Positions 26,724-35,498 of a DNA stretch of 64,000 bases are shown here, piece by piece. The notes under the pieces were generated by a model. That model worked only from the letters and a program-made list of their open reading frames with translations, was not told the origin of the DNA and ran no database searches. Where the stretch lies: contig JAJDEW010000105.1 of assembly GCA_029259595.1 (NCBI GenBank), positions 17,312-81,311 of the forward strand, given 5' to 3'. The DNA comes from Planctomycetota bacterium. Its GTDB lineage: Bacteria; Planctomycetota; UBA1135; GCA-002686595. Position 1 is the first letter of the stretch. Each line of letters begins with the position of its first letter. A program made the position numbers and the translations under genes.

Positions 26724-28341
26724 CCCGGAGCCGGATGTCGTCGAGGCCCCCCGGTCCCGCGCGGACTTCTTCGAAGAGGCCGGGCGGCTCGGATTGACGC
26801 GCGACGAGGCCCGACGCCTGGTCGAGAGCCATACCGCCTTCGATGCAGACGTCCGACGCGAGCTCCTGGGGAGCACGAACAGGGCCGCGGGCAACGCGCT
26901 CACGCGCGCGCTCCGAACCCTCGAACGGATTCTTCGCACCGAGCCCGCACTCACGGCGCTCGACGAGGAGTCTTTGCGCGATCGCGCCGATCAGCCCGTC
27001 GTCGTTCGCGAGCTGAACGACACACGCGACCTGACCGATCCACTCGCTCCCTTCCAGTTCGTCCCCGTGCCCGGGCGCGAGGGTGGTGCGTCGGGCAAGA
27101 AGGTCCTGGTCTACACGATCCACGACGGCAATCTGATCCCCCCCTCCGTCGCCGCCGAGCTGGGCGGGGGAGACCTGGAAGGCTTCGTGGACGATCGCGA
27201 TTGGGGCGCCGACCTCGTGGCCCACTCGCTGGCCTGGGCGCTCGGCCTGCCGGGCTTCTATCGCGTCGGGGTCGCGCGCAACTGCCTCGACTTCGGTCGT
27301 CTCCCGCGCGTCACGCAGAAGCACAACACGCGCACGCACGCCGGCCGGGGCGCCATCCACTATCCCCTGGCCGACAAGCTGAGTCGCCACGCGCATGCCG
27401 GGCTGCTCGGCCTCTACGAGACGATCTCCGACGGACTCGAGAAGGCCATCTGGCTGACCCTGAACGGTGACATCGGCCCCGCTCGCGTCGCAGACGTCCT
27501 CCGGCAGGACGAAGCGCTGGGCGAGAGCGCGTGGTCGCACGACGCCTGCGACGCCTCGGGTCTCGTCATGTTGGGGATCCACACGTACGACGAGGCCGGT
27601 CCGGCGCTCGAACGTCGGCCGAAGGTCAGCCTGATCTACCGCCCCGAGTCGCTCGTGAGCCAAGGCTTCTTGACTCCGGGCTTGTTCGATCCGCTGTACC
27701 CGAGTCGGTTGGCGGAGTTCACGGCCGATCGCATGTTGATCCGACGGCTGGGGCTCGAGTTCGAGCGCGAGCAGCTGCCGACGGCGGACAATCACGTCTA
27801 CCGCCTGCCGGACGGCTCCGTCGAGCTCCAGTCCCAGGCTTGGCTGTTCTTCCGCTACTTGCAGCAGGAGTTCCACCGCGAGCAGGCCGACAGCGCGCCG
27901 CGCGAGTTCGCCGAGCTGTGGGCGATGCTGCGCAACGCGAGCAGCCGCCGTCTCGAGACGGTGCGCGGCATGGCCGTCCTGCACCAACACTCCCCGAGTG
28001 ACGATGCCGAGCGCCTGGGGCGACAGTACGAGTCGATTCAGCGCTGGGCCGAGCTCGAGCGCAAGCCGAACGGGAGTCACCTGGGCGGTACCGTCGTCGA
28101 TCGCTACCGCCTCTCTCCGCTACGACCGTCCTCGCTCGCGATCGAGTTTCGCAAGGACCTGGTCGCAAGGGGCGTCCCGCGCCCCGAGGCGCACCCCGAC
28201 TACGACCTGCCGCAAATCCGGCGACTGTCAGGAGCGCTCGCCCAAGGCCTACGCGAGTACCTGGCCGAAGACAGGCCGGCCAAGCAAGCGCGCTGGAAGC
28301 TCGAAGTCGCGCACGCACACGAGCACGGCTCACGTCGGTAG
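26716..28341 (+). CDS. N-formylglutamate amidohydrolase-like protein
   Basis: A 541-residue soluble protein. Residues 120-290 resemble the N-formylglutamate amidohydrolase family: YTIHDGNLIPP (family PHxGxxIP), DDRDWGADLV, a CLDFGR segment where the family has DxNR, and VMLGIHTYDE for the later His motif. The N-terminal 110 residues and the C-terminal 200 are not recognised; the latter include a helical, Arg/Glu-rich stretch. If the assignment holds, it would hydrolyse a formyl or acyl amide, using a metal ion. The start ATG lies inside rpiA (8-bp overlap), which indicates coupling. Substrate is unknown, and the partly altered motifs leave room for a different role. Confidence 0.6.
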   Translation: MADPEPDVVEAPRSRADFFEEAGRLGLTRDEARRLVESHTAFDADVRRELLGSTNRAAGNALTRALRTLERILRTEPALTALDEESLRDRADQPVVVRELNDTRDLTDPLAPFQFVPVPGREGGASGKKVLVYTIHDGNLIPPSVAAELGGGDLEGFVDDRDWGADLVAHSLAWALGLPGFYRVGVARNCLDFGRLPRVTQKHNTRTHAGRGAIHYPLADKLSRHAHAGLLGLYETISDGLEKAIWLTLNGDIGPARVADVLRQDEALGESAWSHDACDASGLVMLGIHTYDEAGPALERRPKVSLIYRPESLVSQGFLTPGLFDPLYPSRLAEFTADRMLIRRLGLEFEREQLPTADNHVYRLPDGSVELQSQAWLFFRYLQQEFHREQADSAPREFAELWAMLRNASSRRLETVRGMAVLHQHSPSDDAERLGRQYESIQRWAELERKPNGSHLGGTVVDRYRLSPLRPSSLAIEFRKDLVARGVPRPEAHPDYDLPQIRRLSGALAQGLREYLAEDRPAKQARWKLEVAHAHEHGSRR

Positions 28342-28371
28342 TAGGATGGGGTGAGAAGGCCCGGGCATGAA

Positions 28372-28408
28372 GAGGCCCGGCCGCCGATGCGCTCGACGGC
28401 CGGGCCTC
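28372..28408. terminator. Strong GC hairpin between convergent genes
   Basis: GAGGCCCGGCCG at 28372-28383 pairs perfectly over 12 bp with CGGCCGGGCCTC at 28397-28408, with a 13-nt loop. It sits between two converging genes and has no T tail; it is probably a bidirectional terminator. Confidence 0.65.
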
Positions 28409-28432
28409 TCAGGAACGCGTTCGGGGCGCTCG

Positions 28433-31408
28433 CTACAGGCTGGAGATGTACTCGAGCAGGGCTTCGACGTCAGCTTCGATGGTGCTGCCGTTCGCGAGGG
28501 TCTGCAGGGTCTGCTGCACCTTGGAAGCGCCCGGTGCGAAGAGCTCGTTGCCGCGCACGTCGTGGAACTCGTTGAAGAACTTCGACAGGTGGGGCAGCGA
28601 GGGATCGCCGTAGACCGGGTCGGTCGTCTGGAGTTGCGGGTCGAGCAGGGTCCGCAGGGAAACCGCCACGTGGTCGTGGAAGTAGGGGCCCGTGGAGAAC
28701 ACTCCCAGCTTCGTGGGGATCGAGAACACGGTCCTGTCGCGACCGAACACGCGTAGGGGGCTGCCCGGCATGCCGGGGACCTCGGGGCACATGTAGCCGT
28801 TCGTGTCGTCGCGCGTGAAGTCGTCGTTCGTGTCGACGTTCATCGGCGTGTAGGACTCGATGTCCGAGAACCCGTCCGCGTTGCGATCGACGTCGGGGCT
28901 GCCGTTGCCGTCGATGTCGACGTTCACCCCGGAGTTCACGTTACGGACGTTGAGCTGGACCGTGCTCTCGCGCAGGGAGAAGCAGTTGGGGTCCAGGGAC
29001 TCCAGGTTGTCGCCCGACGTCAGCAAGGGGTTCAGGAAGTCCGCCGTGTAGCCGCGCACCGTCATCGAGCTCGTGTCGAAGTCCGGGTGGCACGAGGCGC
29101 AGCCCGCGCTGCGGAGGCTCATGTTCAAACCCGTGTCGTCCGTCCCGAAGAAGAGGTCCTTGCCGAGCGCCGCTCCCGTCGAATAGGCACCGGTCACGGG
29201 GTCGAGGTTCGGGTTGAGCGGCACCGGGATGATCTCGTGGTAGTCCGTCAAGCCCTGTTGCTGATCATCGGTGAGCACACCGGTTCCGCCGTTCTCGCCG
29301 CCGAACATCGGACCCGTCTCGCCCATGTTGATCCGCACGCCCTTCCAGAGGATGAGGCCGGTCAGGAGGGTGCCGCCGTACACGGGCATGGTGCTGCGCG
29401 GTCCGGCCGGACGTTGCCAGATGTTGCCGTCGGCGCCGCCCTCGAAGTGGCACGAGGCGCAGGAGTTGTTGAAGTTGCCGGCGGTCTGCGCGCGCGAGGC
29501 GTCCTCGAACAACTCCTGACCGACGCGCTCGGACAGCGTCATCTGGTCGGCGCCCAGGAGGGTGTCGATCTGCCCGGTTTCCTGAGCGATCGTGCCGGCG
29601 TCGAAGTCGATCCGCAGGCTCGAGAGCGTACGCGTCGTCTCGTTGACGACGTACAGGACGGCGTCCCGATTCAGCGTCGTGTCGTCGGGAAGCAGCGCCA
29701 TCCCGAGCGGCAGATCGCCCATCGGCGTCGCCGTGTCGAGCGGAGCGCGCTCGACGAAACCCACGCGCGGCGGGAACACGTTCATGAAGGTGAGCGAGCC
29801 GTTCACGAACTTGTAGAGGAAGACGTCCTCCGAACCGCGGTTCAGAACGACCACGCGGTCGCCCTCGCGGTTGAACAGCACGCGCCCCGGGTGGCCGGCG
29901 CGGAAGCCCATGCTGCCGGCCGCGAAGGACTCGGTGCCGAGCACGGCACGCACACCGTTCGTCAGGCCTCGCAGCGCGCCCGTGTTCGGGTCGACGACCG
30001 CGCCCTGGAGGAAGATCGACTTGCCGGCCAGTTGCGGGTCGTCGGGGAGCGCGATCGCGCCCCGGCGGCCGTCGAAGGGCACGATGGCGTCCGCCCGGTT
30101 CAGCAACGTTCCGACGCGCAGCGGGATCGCGGTCTCCTCGGTCGACCAGAAGACGATGTGTTCGTCGTTCGGGTTCGAGCCGGTGAAGATCAGTTCGAGA
30201 TCGGCTCCGAGCACCGGTGCGCCCACGCCGCCCAGCGTGAGGATGCCGTTCGAGGTCCGGAAGCCTTGACCGCCGTAGGGCACGAACACGGCCGGGTCCT
30301 CGGGAATGTCCGCCGGCTCGAACTCGAGGCCCAGGGTCTCACCGGTCGCCGCCTTGCGTGCGAAGGTGCCGTTCAGCGTGTCGACGACGGAGACCGCGGG
30401 ATAAACGCGGTTCGCGAAGTCGCCCGCCAGGCCCGGGCCGAAGTCGTGGTTCACGTCGTGGTTCACGTTGTGCAACACGTGCGGCACGATGGCGAAGCGC
30501 CCCGTCAAGGACAGGGCGATGTCGTCGAGGAAGCGGGGCTCGCCCTGACTCGCGATGGTCTGGACCGGAACCGGATTGAAGATCGGATGCGGGGCGTAGC
30601 CGTCCAGCGAGATCTTCTGGTCCAACACCACCGCCGTCGGCTCGCCCGTGACGTCCAAGGTCAGGCGCAGGACGCTGACGAAGCCCGGAAGGGCGTGGGC
30701 GACGTGAACGAAGCGTGAGTCGTTCTCGATGACGAAGGCGCGCGGCTCGTCCTGGTCGGCGACGAAGTCCTTGTTCGAGTCGACGTCCGCGATGGTCTTG
30801 CCCGGCGCGATGAAGTTGACGTCACGATCGAACTGGAAGCTCAGGAGCTCGGCGTAGGGTGCGACCGTCGAGTAGAACTTCATCGTGCCCGACCGGAATC
30901 CGCTGACGGCGAACCAGGCTCCGTTGGGAGCAACCGCGACGCCGTAGGGCTCGGTGCCGACGTTCGTGAGCGTGCTCGTCACGGTGCGCGTGGCGACGTC
31001 GATGACGCTGACCGAACCGCGCACCTCCGAGCCGGTAAAGGGCGTCACGAAGTGCGTCGTCACGGGGACGTTGCCGCGCTGGTTCGTGACGAAGGCGGTC
31101 GAACCGTCCGCGGAGAAGGCGATCGCGCGCGGCCAAACGCCGACGGCGATCTCGGCCACGGCCGTCTGGGTCGCCGTATCGATCACGGAGACGGAATCGT
31201 TGCCTCGGTTGCAGACCCAGACCTCGGTCGGTGCGTTGGGGTCGATCGCGACGGCGCTGACGCCGACGTGGGGCTCCGGGAGCGGCGGGTCGATCGGACC
31301 GGCCGCGGCCGCTTCACCCTGGCTCTGGGTTCGGACGTTCTGGGTCGCGGGGGAGGCCGCGATCACGGCCAGGACGAGGGGCAGAGAGACAACGAGGTTG
31401 CGCTTCAT
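28433..31408 (-). CDS. Secreted YVTN-propeller/di-heme cytochrome c protein
   Basis: A 991-residue exported protein. Residues 1-25 form a signal peptide. Residues 45-620 contain YVTN-type propeller strands, such as SVIDTATQTAVAEIAVG and AFSADGSTAFVTN. The C-terminal third binds heme: C650ASCH and C770ASCH are two c-type heme motifs, and the stretch between and after them resembles di-heme peroxidase/MauG-like proteins, including FSIPTKLGVFSTGPYFHDH. An Asp-rich DVDIDGNGSPDVDRNADG segment near 815-835 may bind calcium. Likely roles are extracytoplasmic electron transfer or oxidation of a substrate; the partner is unknown. The gene stands alone, divergent from the flagellar cluster. Confidence 0.82.
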   Translation of the reverse strand: MKRNLVVSLPLVLAVIAASPATQNVRTQSQGEAAAAGPIDPPLPEPHVGVSAVAIDPNAPTEVWVCNRGNDSVSVIDTATQTAVAEIAVGVWPRAIAFSADGSTAFVTNQRGNVPVTTHFVTPFTGSEVRGSVSVIDVATRTVTSTLTNVGTEPYGVAVAPNGAWFAVSGFRSGTMKFYSTVAPYAELLSFQFDRDVNFIAPGKTIADVDSNKDFVADQDEPRAFVIENDSRFVHVAHALPGFVSVLRLTLDVTGEPTAVVLDQKISLDGYAPHPIFNPVPVQTIASQGEPRFLDDIALSLTGRFAIVPHVLHNVNHDVNHDFGPGLAGDFANRVYPAVSVVDTLNGTFARKAATGETLGLEFEPADIPEDPAVFVPYGGQGFRTSNGILTLGGVGAPVLGADLELIFTGSNPNDEHIVFWSTEETAIPLRVGTLLNRADAIVPFDGRRGAIALPDDPQLAGKSIFLQGAVVDPNTGALRGLTNGVRAVLGTESFAAGSMGFRAGHPGRVLFNREGDRVVVLNRGSEDVFLYKFVNGSLTFMNVFPPRVGFVERAPLDTATPMGDLPLGMALLPDDTTLNRDAVLYVVNETTRTLSSLRIDFDAGTIAQETGQIDTLLGADQMTLSERVGQELFEDASRAQTAGNFNNSCASCHFEGGADGNIWQRPAGPRSTMPVYGGTLLTGLILWKGVRINMGETGPMFGGENGGTGVLTDDQQQGLTDYHEIIPVPLNPNLDPVTGAYSTGAALGKDLFFGTDDTGLNMSLRSAGCASCHPDFDTSSMTVRGYTADFLNPLLTSGDNLESLDPNCFSLRESTVQLNVRNVNSGVNVDIDGNGSPDVDRNADGFSDIESYTPMNVDTNDDFTRDDTNGYMCPEVPGMPGSPLRVFGRDRTVFSIPTKLGVFSTGPYFHDHVAVSLRTLLDPQLQTTDPVYGDPSLPHLSKFFNEFHDVRGNELFAPGASKVQQTLQTLANGSTIEADVEALLEYISSL

Positions 31409-31638
31409 CGTCGCATCCTATCAAGAGGGGGGAAAACCGGACCTGCCCGGCAGCACGCGCGCGCAGCTCGCACTTCGGAAGGGAGACGAGGGAGGTGGAC
31501 AGGAGGGAAGCGAGTTCGCGGAAGTTCCGTTCTTTCCAGGGGGGGCGGAAACAACCGGACCGTTCCGCGGCCGCGCCCGTTCCCAGGCTCGAGCCCTATC
31601 TGCTTGACAGACAACGAGTTAGGTGATCGGCCCGCACT

Positions 31639-31654
31639 TGGCCCTGGCCTTGCG
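31639..31654 (+). promoter_or_regulatory. Sigma-54 type promoter of fliK-flgD-flgE
   Basis: TGGCCCTGGCCTTGCG keeps the invariant GG (31640-31641) and GC (31652-31653) of the -24/-12 promoter with exact spacing, plus TT before the GC. The predicted transcription start is about 31665, only three or four bases before the first possible fliK start at 31669. A sister site with the same core precedes flgF. Confidence 0.7.
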
Positions 31655-31668
31655 TCTCCAGCCTCGTC

Positions 31669-32730
31669 ATGGAGACCCTACGAAGTCCCACTCCAGGGTC
31701 CGGTGAGGGGCCGCTCGGCACGGAGCGGTCCCTCACTTCTCCCCTCACACGACGGACCGATCCGGCCACCCGCGAGCTGTTCCAAGACGAAGTGGAACGG
31801 GCGCAGGAGCGTGCCGGAGGAGCCAGAGTGATCGAGGAGCGGCTCGCCGCTACGGCCTCGGCCCGCCGCAACGCGCGGCATGCAGGGTTCGAGACGTATC
31901 ACGCGGACCGCGGAGCTCACCCCGCCTCGCTGCGGGACGAGAGTGCTTCGAGTGAGGCGCCCGTGCCTCCGTCGCCGACGCCCGTCGACGATCGGAAGTT
32001 CGAACGCACGCCGATCCCCACGACACCCCCTTCCTCAGCAGAAGCGGCGGCTCCGTCCGCCACAGCGACTCCGTCAGGGGACGCTCTGTCGGATTCGGCC
32101 CCGTCGAGCGCCCCGTCGTCCGCGACGGGGCCTCTGACGGCGGTCGCCTCCGGCGCGGCTTCCTCCCCCCAGGGCGAGCTCGCCGGCGTGCGTGGCGTCG
32201 GCAACGCGACCCGCGGTGCAGGTGCCAGCGAGGCGCCCGCTCCCGTCGCGGCCCGCTCCAGCTCGCGCGGCGTCACGACCAAGGCGCAACCCACCCTGCC
32301 CGAGCCGCCGGATCCGTCACGGGCCGAGCACGCGGCCAGCGTCCTGCGTCAGATTCGCCATCGGATCACCGGTGGCAGCAGGCACCTGAACCTCGAGCTG
32401 GACCCCGTCGAGCTCGGTCGATTGTCGATCCATGTCGCGGTGCGCCGCGAACGCGTGGCCGCGATCGTTCGCGCGGAGTCGCCGGAGACGCTCGAGCTGC
32501 TCGAGCGCCATCTGCCCGAACTGCGCTCGATCCTGGCCGACAACGGCTTCGAGACCGATGGCGTCGAGCTCGTCTTGGGCTTCCACGGCGGCGAAGGTCG
32601 GCGGGACGGTGCGGCGGCACGACCGCGCGCGAACACCCCGAAGCGAGAGCTCGGGACCATGCAGAACACCGGAGCGGCCGCATCGACGCCGCGCCGGAAC
32701 ACGTCGGAAGGCATCGATACCTATGCGTGA
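31669..32730 (+). CDS. fliK: Flagellar hook-length control protein FliK
   Basis: A 353-residue protein with the FliK layout: a long disordered Ala/Ser/Pro/Thr-rich N-terminal part (about residues 75-225) and a C-terminal Flg_hook domain (about 230-320), where LNLELDPVELGRLSIHV is the signature, followed by VRAESPETLELLERHLPELR. FliK measures hook length and switches export substrate. The first start, ATG at 31669, has no ribosome-binding site and lies almost at the predicted sigma-54 transcription start. An in-frame GTG at 31828 has a strong GGAGGAG 5 nt upstream and would remove 53 residues. The longer form is given here. It heads the fliK-flgD-flgE group. Confidence 0.85.
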   Translation: METLRSPTPGSGEGPLGTERSLTSPLTRRTDPATRELFQDEVERAQERAGGARVIEERLAATASARRNARHAGFETYHADRGAHPASLRDESASSEAPVPPSPTPVDDRKFERTPIPTTPPSSAEAAAPSATATPSGDALSDSAPSSAPSSATGPLTAVASGAASSPQGELAGVRGVGNATRGAGASEAPAPVAARSSSRGVTTKAQPTLPEPPDPSRAEHAASVLRQIRHRITGGSRHLNLELDPVELGRLSIHVAVRRERVAAIVRAESPETLELLERHLPELRSILADNGFETDGVELVLGFHGGEGRRDGAAARPRANTPKRELGTMQNTGAAASTPRRNTSEGIDTYA

Positions 32731-32772
32731 AGCGCAGGCCTTCCCCAGGATGAGTTCGAACGAAGGAAACCG

Positions 32773-33276
32773 ATGAATATCGCAGGCCTTTCTGTGGGCG
32801 ACAGCTCACTCTCCGCTCTCAACCCGCTCGGCTCGTCTGGTGAGCTCGATCGGGACGCGTTCATGCAGCTGTTGGTGACGCAGCTGAAGAACCAGGATCC
32901 GATGAAGCCGACGAACAACGAGGAGTTCGTGGCACAACTCGCCAACTTCTCCTCGCTCGAACAGCTCGAGCAACTCAACGGGAACGTCCTGGCGATGATC
33001 GGGCTGAACCAGGGCAACGCGCTGCTCTCCCAGCTGACGCAGGGGAGCTCCTTGATCGGGAAGAACGTGAGCTGGACGGACCCGAGTTCGGGCGTCTCCT
33101 CTTCGGGCACGGTCGAAGCGGTCAAGATCACGAACGGCCTGGCGACTCTGCAGGTCAACGGGATCGACATTCCGCTCGGGAGCGTGTCGGAGATCCTCGC
33201 CGACTCGGCGGATGGCGCCGACGGCGACGGCTCCGGCGACGGTTCCGGCGGTGGCGACAACGAAGGCAACGAGTAG
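32773..33276 (+). CDS. flgD: Flagellar hook cap protein FlgD
   Basis: A 167-residue hook scaffolding protein that caps the growing hook and helps FlgE subunits assemble. The signature region is DRDAFMQLLVTQLKNQDPMKP followed by EEFVAQLANFSSLEQLEQLN near residues 27-75, typical of FlgD. The later part, with SLIGKNVSWTD and VKITNGLATLQVNG, is the short tudor-like domain. The last 20 residues are Gly/Asp/Ser-rich and disordered. It is shorter than enterobacterial FlgD, as in many non-model phyla. It lies between fliK and flgE with small gaps. Confidence 0.93.
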   Translation: MNIAGLSVGDSSLSALNPLGSSGELDRDAFMQLLVTQLKNQDPMKPTNNEEFVAQLANFSSLEQLEQLNGNVLAMIGLNQGNALLSQLTQGSSLIGKNVSWTDPSSGVSSSGTVEAVKITNGLATLQVNGIDIPLGSVSEILADSADGADGDGSGDGSGGGDNEGNE

Positions 33277-33285
33277 GAACGCACC

Positions 33286-35196
33286 ATGGCAGGCTCCTTC
33301 ATCTCCGCCCTCGGTGGACTGCGTGTCCACCAGAGCTGGATCGACGTCATCGGCAACAACCTCGCCAACTCGAGCACGCCCGGCTTCAAGTCGTCGCGCG
33401 CGCTCTTCTCCGATCTCTTGAGCGTGACGTACCGTCCCGCGACGGGGCCCTCGGGGTCGCTCGGGGGCACGAACCCCCTTCAGGTCGGACTCGGTGTCCA
33501 GCTCGCACGGGTCGACCGGCGGCTTGGCCAGGGACCGCTGGATGCGACCGGCCGGACCTTCGATCTGGCGCTCCTCGGGCGCGGCTACTTCGCGGTCACC
33601 GAGGGCAACCAGACGCTCTATACACGTGTCGGGGCCTTCGGACTGGATGCCGACGGCAACCTGGTGGACCAGCGTACCGGCTTTCAGGTCCTCTCCCCGG
33701 CGGGCCAACCGGTCTCGATCGACGCGACGCCGATCGCGCCGTCCGCCACCACGGAGATGACCTTGGCGGGCAACCTGCCGGCCGTCGTGACCGGGCCCTT
33801 GGCCGAGCAACTGAGCTCGTCGAGTTCGTTCCAGCAGGGGTCGGAGGTGATCATGACGGGTTCCGTCGGTGGCCCCTTCAACATCCCCGCCGGCGAGACC
33901 TGGACGATGGAGCTCGTCGTCAACGGCGGCGCTCCCGAAGAGGTCTCGATCGTCGGCACCGGGGCGCTCACCGCCCAGGATGTCGCGGACGCGGTCAACG
34001 CCCAGGTCGATCACTTGACCGCGAGCGTCGACGCCAGCCAACGCGTCGTCTTGACGGACGAACGCACCGGGGCCGCGGCGACGATCAAGGTCACCGCGGG
34101 TGAAACCGGCAAGGACCTGAAGAGCATGCTCGGGCTGATCGACTTCGTTCAGGGCGAGAACAGCGACGCGACGCTGGGGTCCGACCTGAACCTCCTGTCG
34201 TCCAACATCACGGACTACGAGATCGGTGACGAGATCGACATCGTGGGCTCGGACGTCGACGGTTCTCCCGTCAGCCTCAGCTTCACCTACGGCGTCGATG
34301 GAACGACCATCGGTGAGTTGGTGCAGGCCCTGGACGCCGCGTACGGTCAATCCACGGTCGCCTTCGAAGAGGACACGGGGCAGATCACCATCTCCGCCGA
34401 CGTGACGGGCGAGGCCGAACTGTCGCTCTCGGCCTCCGATCCGTCCGGGCAGGTCGGACAGACGAACTGGTCCCAGCACTTCTTCGCCGTGACCACCAAC
34501 GGCACGGGGCCGGACCAGGTCACGACGTCGCTCGAGGTGTTCGACTCGCAGGGAACATCCCACATCCTCACACTCGAGTTCACGCGGCAGGACGACAGCA
34601 CCTGGAACCTGGAGGCGAGCGCCCCCGATGGAACCATCAGCCAGGGCGAGATCACGGGCATCACGTTCAACCAGAACGGTTCGATCTTGACCCCGACCTC
34701 GGGCAATCTCGTCGTCCAGTTCAACGGGTTGGAGTCCCAGACGATCGCGCTCGACATGGGTACGGCCGGCCAGTTCGGGGGGATCACCCAGTTCGGGAGC
34801 GATCCCAGCCTGATCGCCACCTTTCAGGACGGTTTCGCGGCCGGCGAGCTCGCGAGTCTGGGTGTCAACGAGCGCGGCGTGATCGAAGGCTTCTACACGA
34901 ACGGTCAGACGCTCGAGCTGGCCGAGATCGGTGTCGCGAGCTTCGCCAACGAAGCGGGCCTGGAGGAGATCGGCGACAACTACTTCCGCGAGTCGGCCAA
35001 CTCCGGTGCACGTGTGCTCGCAGGTGGCCAGGCCTCTGGCGCCGGTGACGTCATCGGCGGCGCGCTCGAGGGCTCCAACGTCGACACCGCCGAGGAGTTC
35101 GTGCGCTTGATCGAAGCCCAGCGCGGTTTCCAGGCCAACGCGCGCGTCATCACCGTGCAGGACGAGATCCTGTCCGAGATCGTCAACATCATCTGA
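33286..35196 (+). CDS. flgE: Flagellar hook protein FlgE
   Basis: A 636-residue hook subunit. The N-terminal helix and rod signature (VIGNNLANSSTPGFK) and the C-terminal EFVRLIEAQRGFQANARVI mark the D0/D1 core shared by axial proteins. GRGYFAVTEGNQTLYTRVG is the FlgE/FlgG-like D1 strand. The middle, about residues 165-470, is an enlarged variable surface domain rich in Thr, Ser, Asp and Gly, which makes the protein longer than the usual 400-430 residues. It starts 10 bp after flgD, and a strong hairpin follows at 35231-35262, ending this first flagellar transcript. Confidence 0.95.
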   Translation: MAGSFISALGGLRVHQSWIDVIGNNLANSSTPGFKSSRALFSDLLSVTYRPATGPSGSLGGTNPLQVGLGVQLARVDRRLGQGPLDATGRTFDLALLGRGYFAVTEGNQTLYTRVGAFGLDADGNLVDQRTGFQVLSPAGQPVSIDATPIAPSATTEMTLAGNLPAVVTGPLAEQLSSSSSFQQGSEVIMTGSVGGPFNIPAGETWTMELVVNGGAPEEVSIVGTGALTAQDVADAVNAQVDHLTASVDASQRVVLTDERTGAAATIKVTAGETGKDLKSMLGLIDFVQGENSDATLGSDLNLLSSNITDYEIGDEIDIVGSDVDGSPVSLSFTYGVDGTTIGELVQALDAAYGQSTVAFEEDTGQITISADVTGEAELSLSASDPSGQVGQTNWSQHFFAVTTNGTGPDQVTTSLEVFDSQGTSHILTLEFTRQDDSTWNLEASAPDGTISQGEITGITFNQNGSILTPTSGNLVVQFNGLESQTIALDMGTAGQFGGITQFGSDPSLIATFQDGFAAGELASLGVNERGVIEGFYTNGQTLELAEIGVASFANEAGLEEIGDNYFRESANSGARVLAGGQASGAGDVIGGALEGSNVDTAEEFVRLIEAQRGFQANARVITVQDEILSEIVNII

Positions 35197-35230
35197 CGCC
35201 TCCTGCGAGCGCTGCTCGCACGATCCCACC

Positions 35231-35262
35231 GACCGGCCCGTTCTCTCGAGAGCGGGCCGGTC
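35231..35262 (+). terminator. Terminator after flgE
   Basis: GACCGGCCCG at 35231-35240 pairs perfectly with CGGGCCGGTC at 35253-35262, and the loop TTCTCTCGAGAG can pair further. It lies 35 bp after the flgE stop and separates the fliK-flgD-flgE group from the sigma-factor fusion gene. Confidence 0.7.
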
Positions 35263-35498
35263 GCGTAACAGGGAGTCGGAGAAGCAGGTGGAGCACGGGG
35301 CGAGACCCCCGCCACCGCGCTTCGTGTCCTGGGCCAGGCGGGAGGTGGCAACGATTCCGCCAAAATCGAGCGGGTCTTCGCCAAGCTCCAAGAGCGCCGA
35401 TTCAAGGCGATGAACGCCGTCCGGTACGTGCCAGAACAGACTAGGATCGCAGAGGAGCTGAAGCGGTCGCCCTCCTGACTCGATCGCGTGCGCCGACC
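35263..35498. other. Gap between flgE terminator and sigma-factor fusion gene
   Basis: No coding frame, repeat or RNA fold that could be supported was seen here. It presumably holds the promoter of the fusion gene, but no clear promoter elements were recognised. Confidence 0.4.

Noticed and set aside
31604..31609. Perfect TTGACA -35 hexamer upstream of fliK
   Set aside because: No -10 hexamer at 16-18 bp spacing; the sigma-54 type site next to it is a better match.
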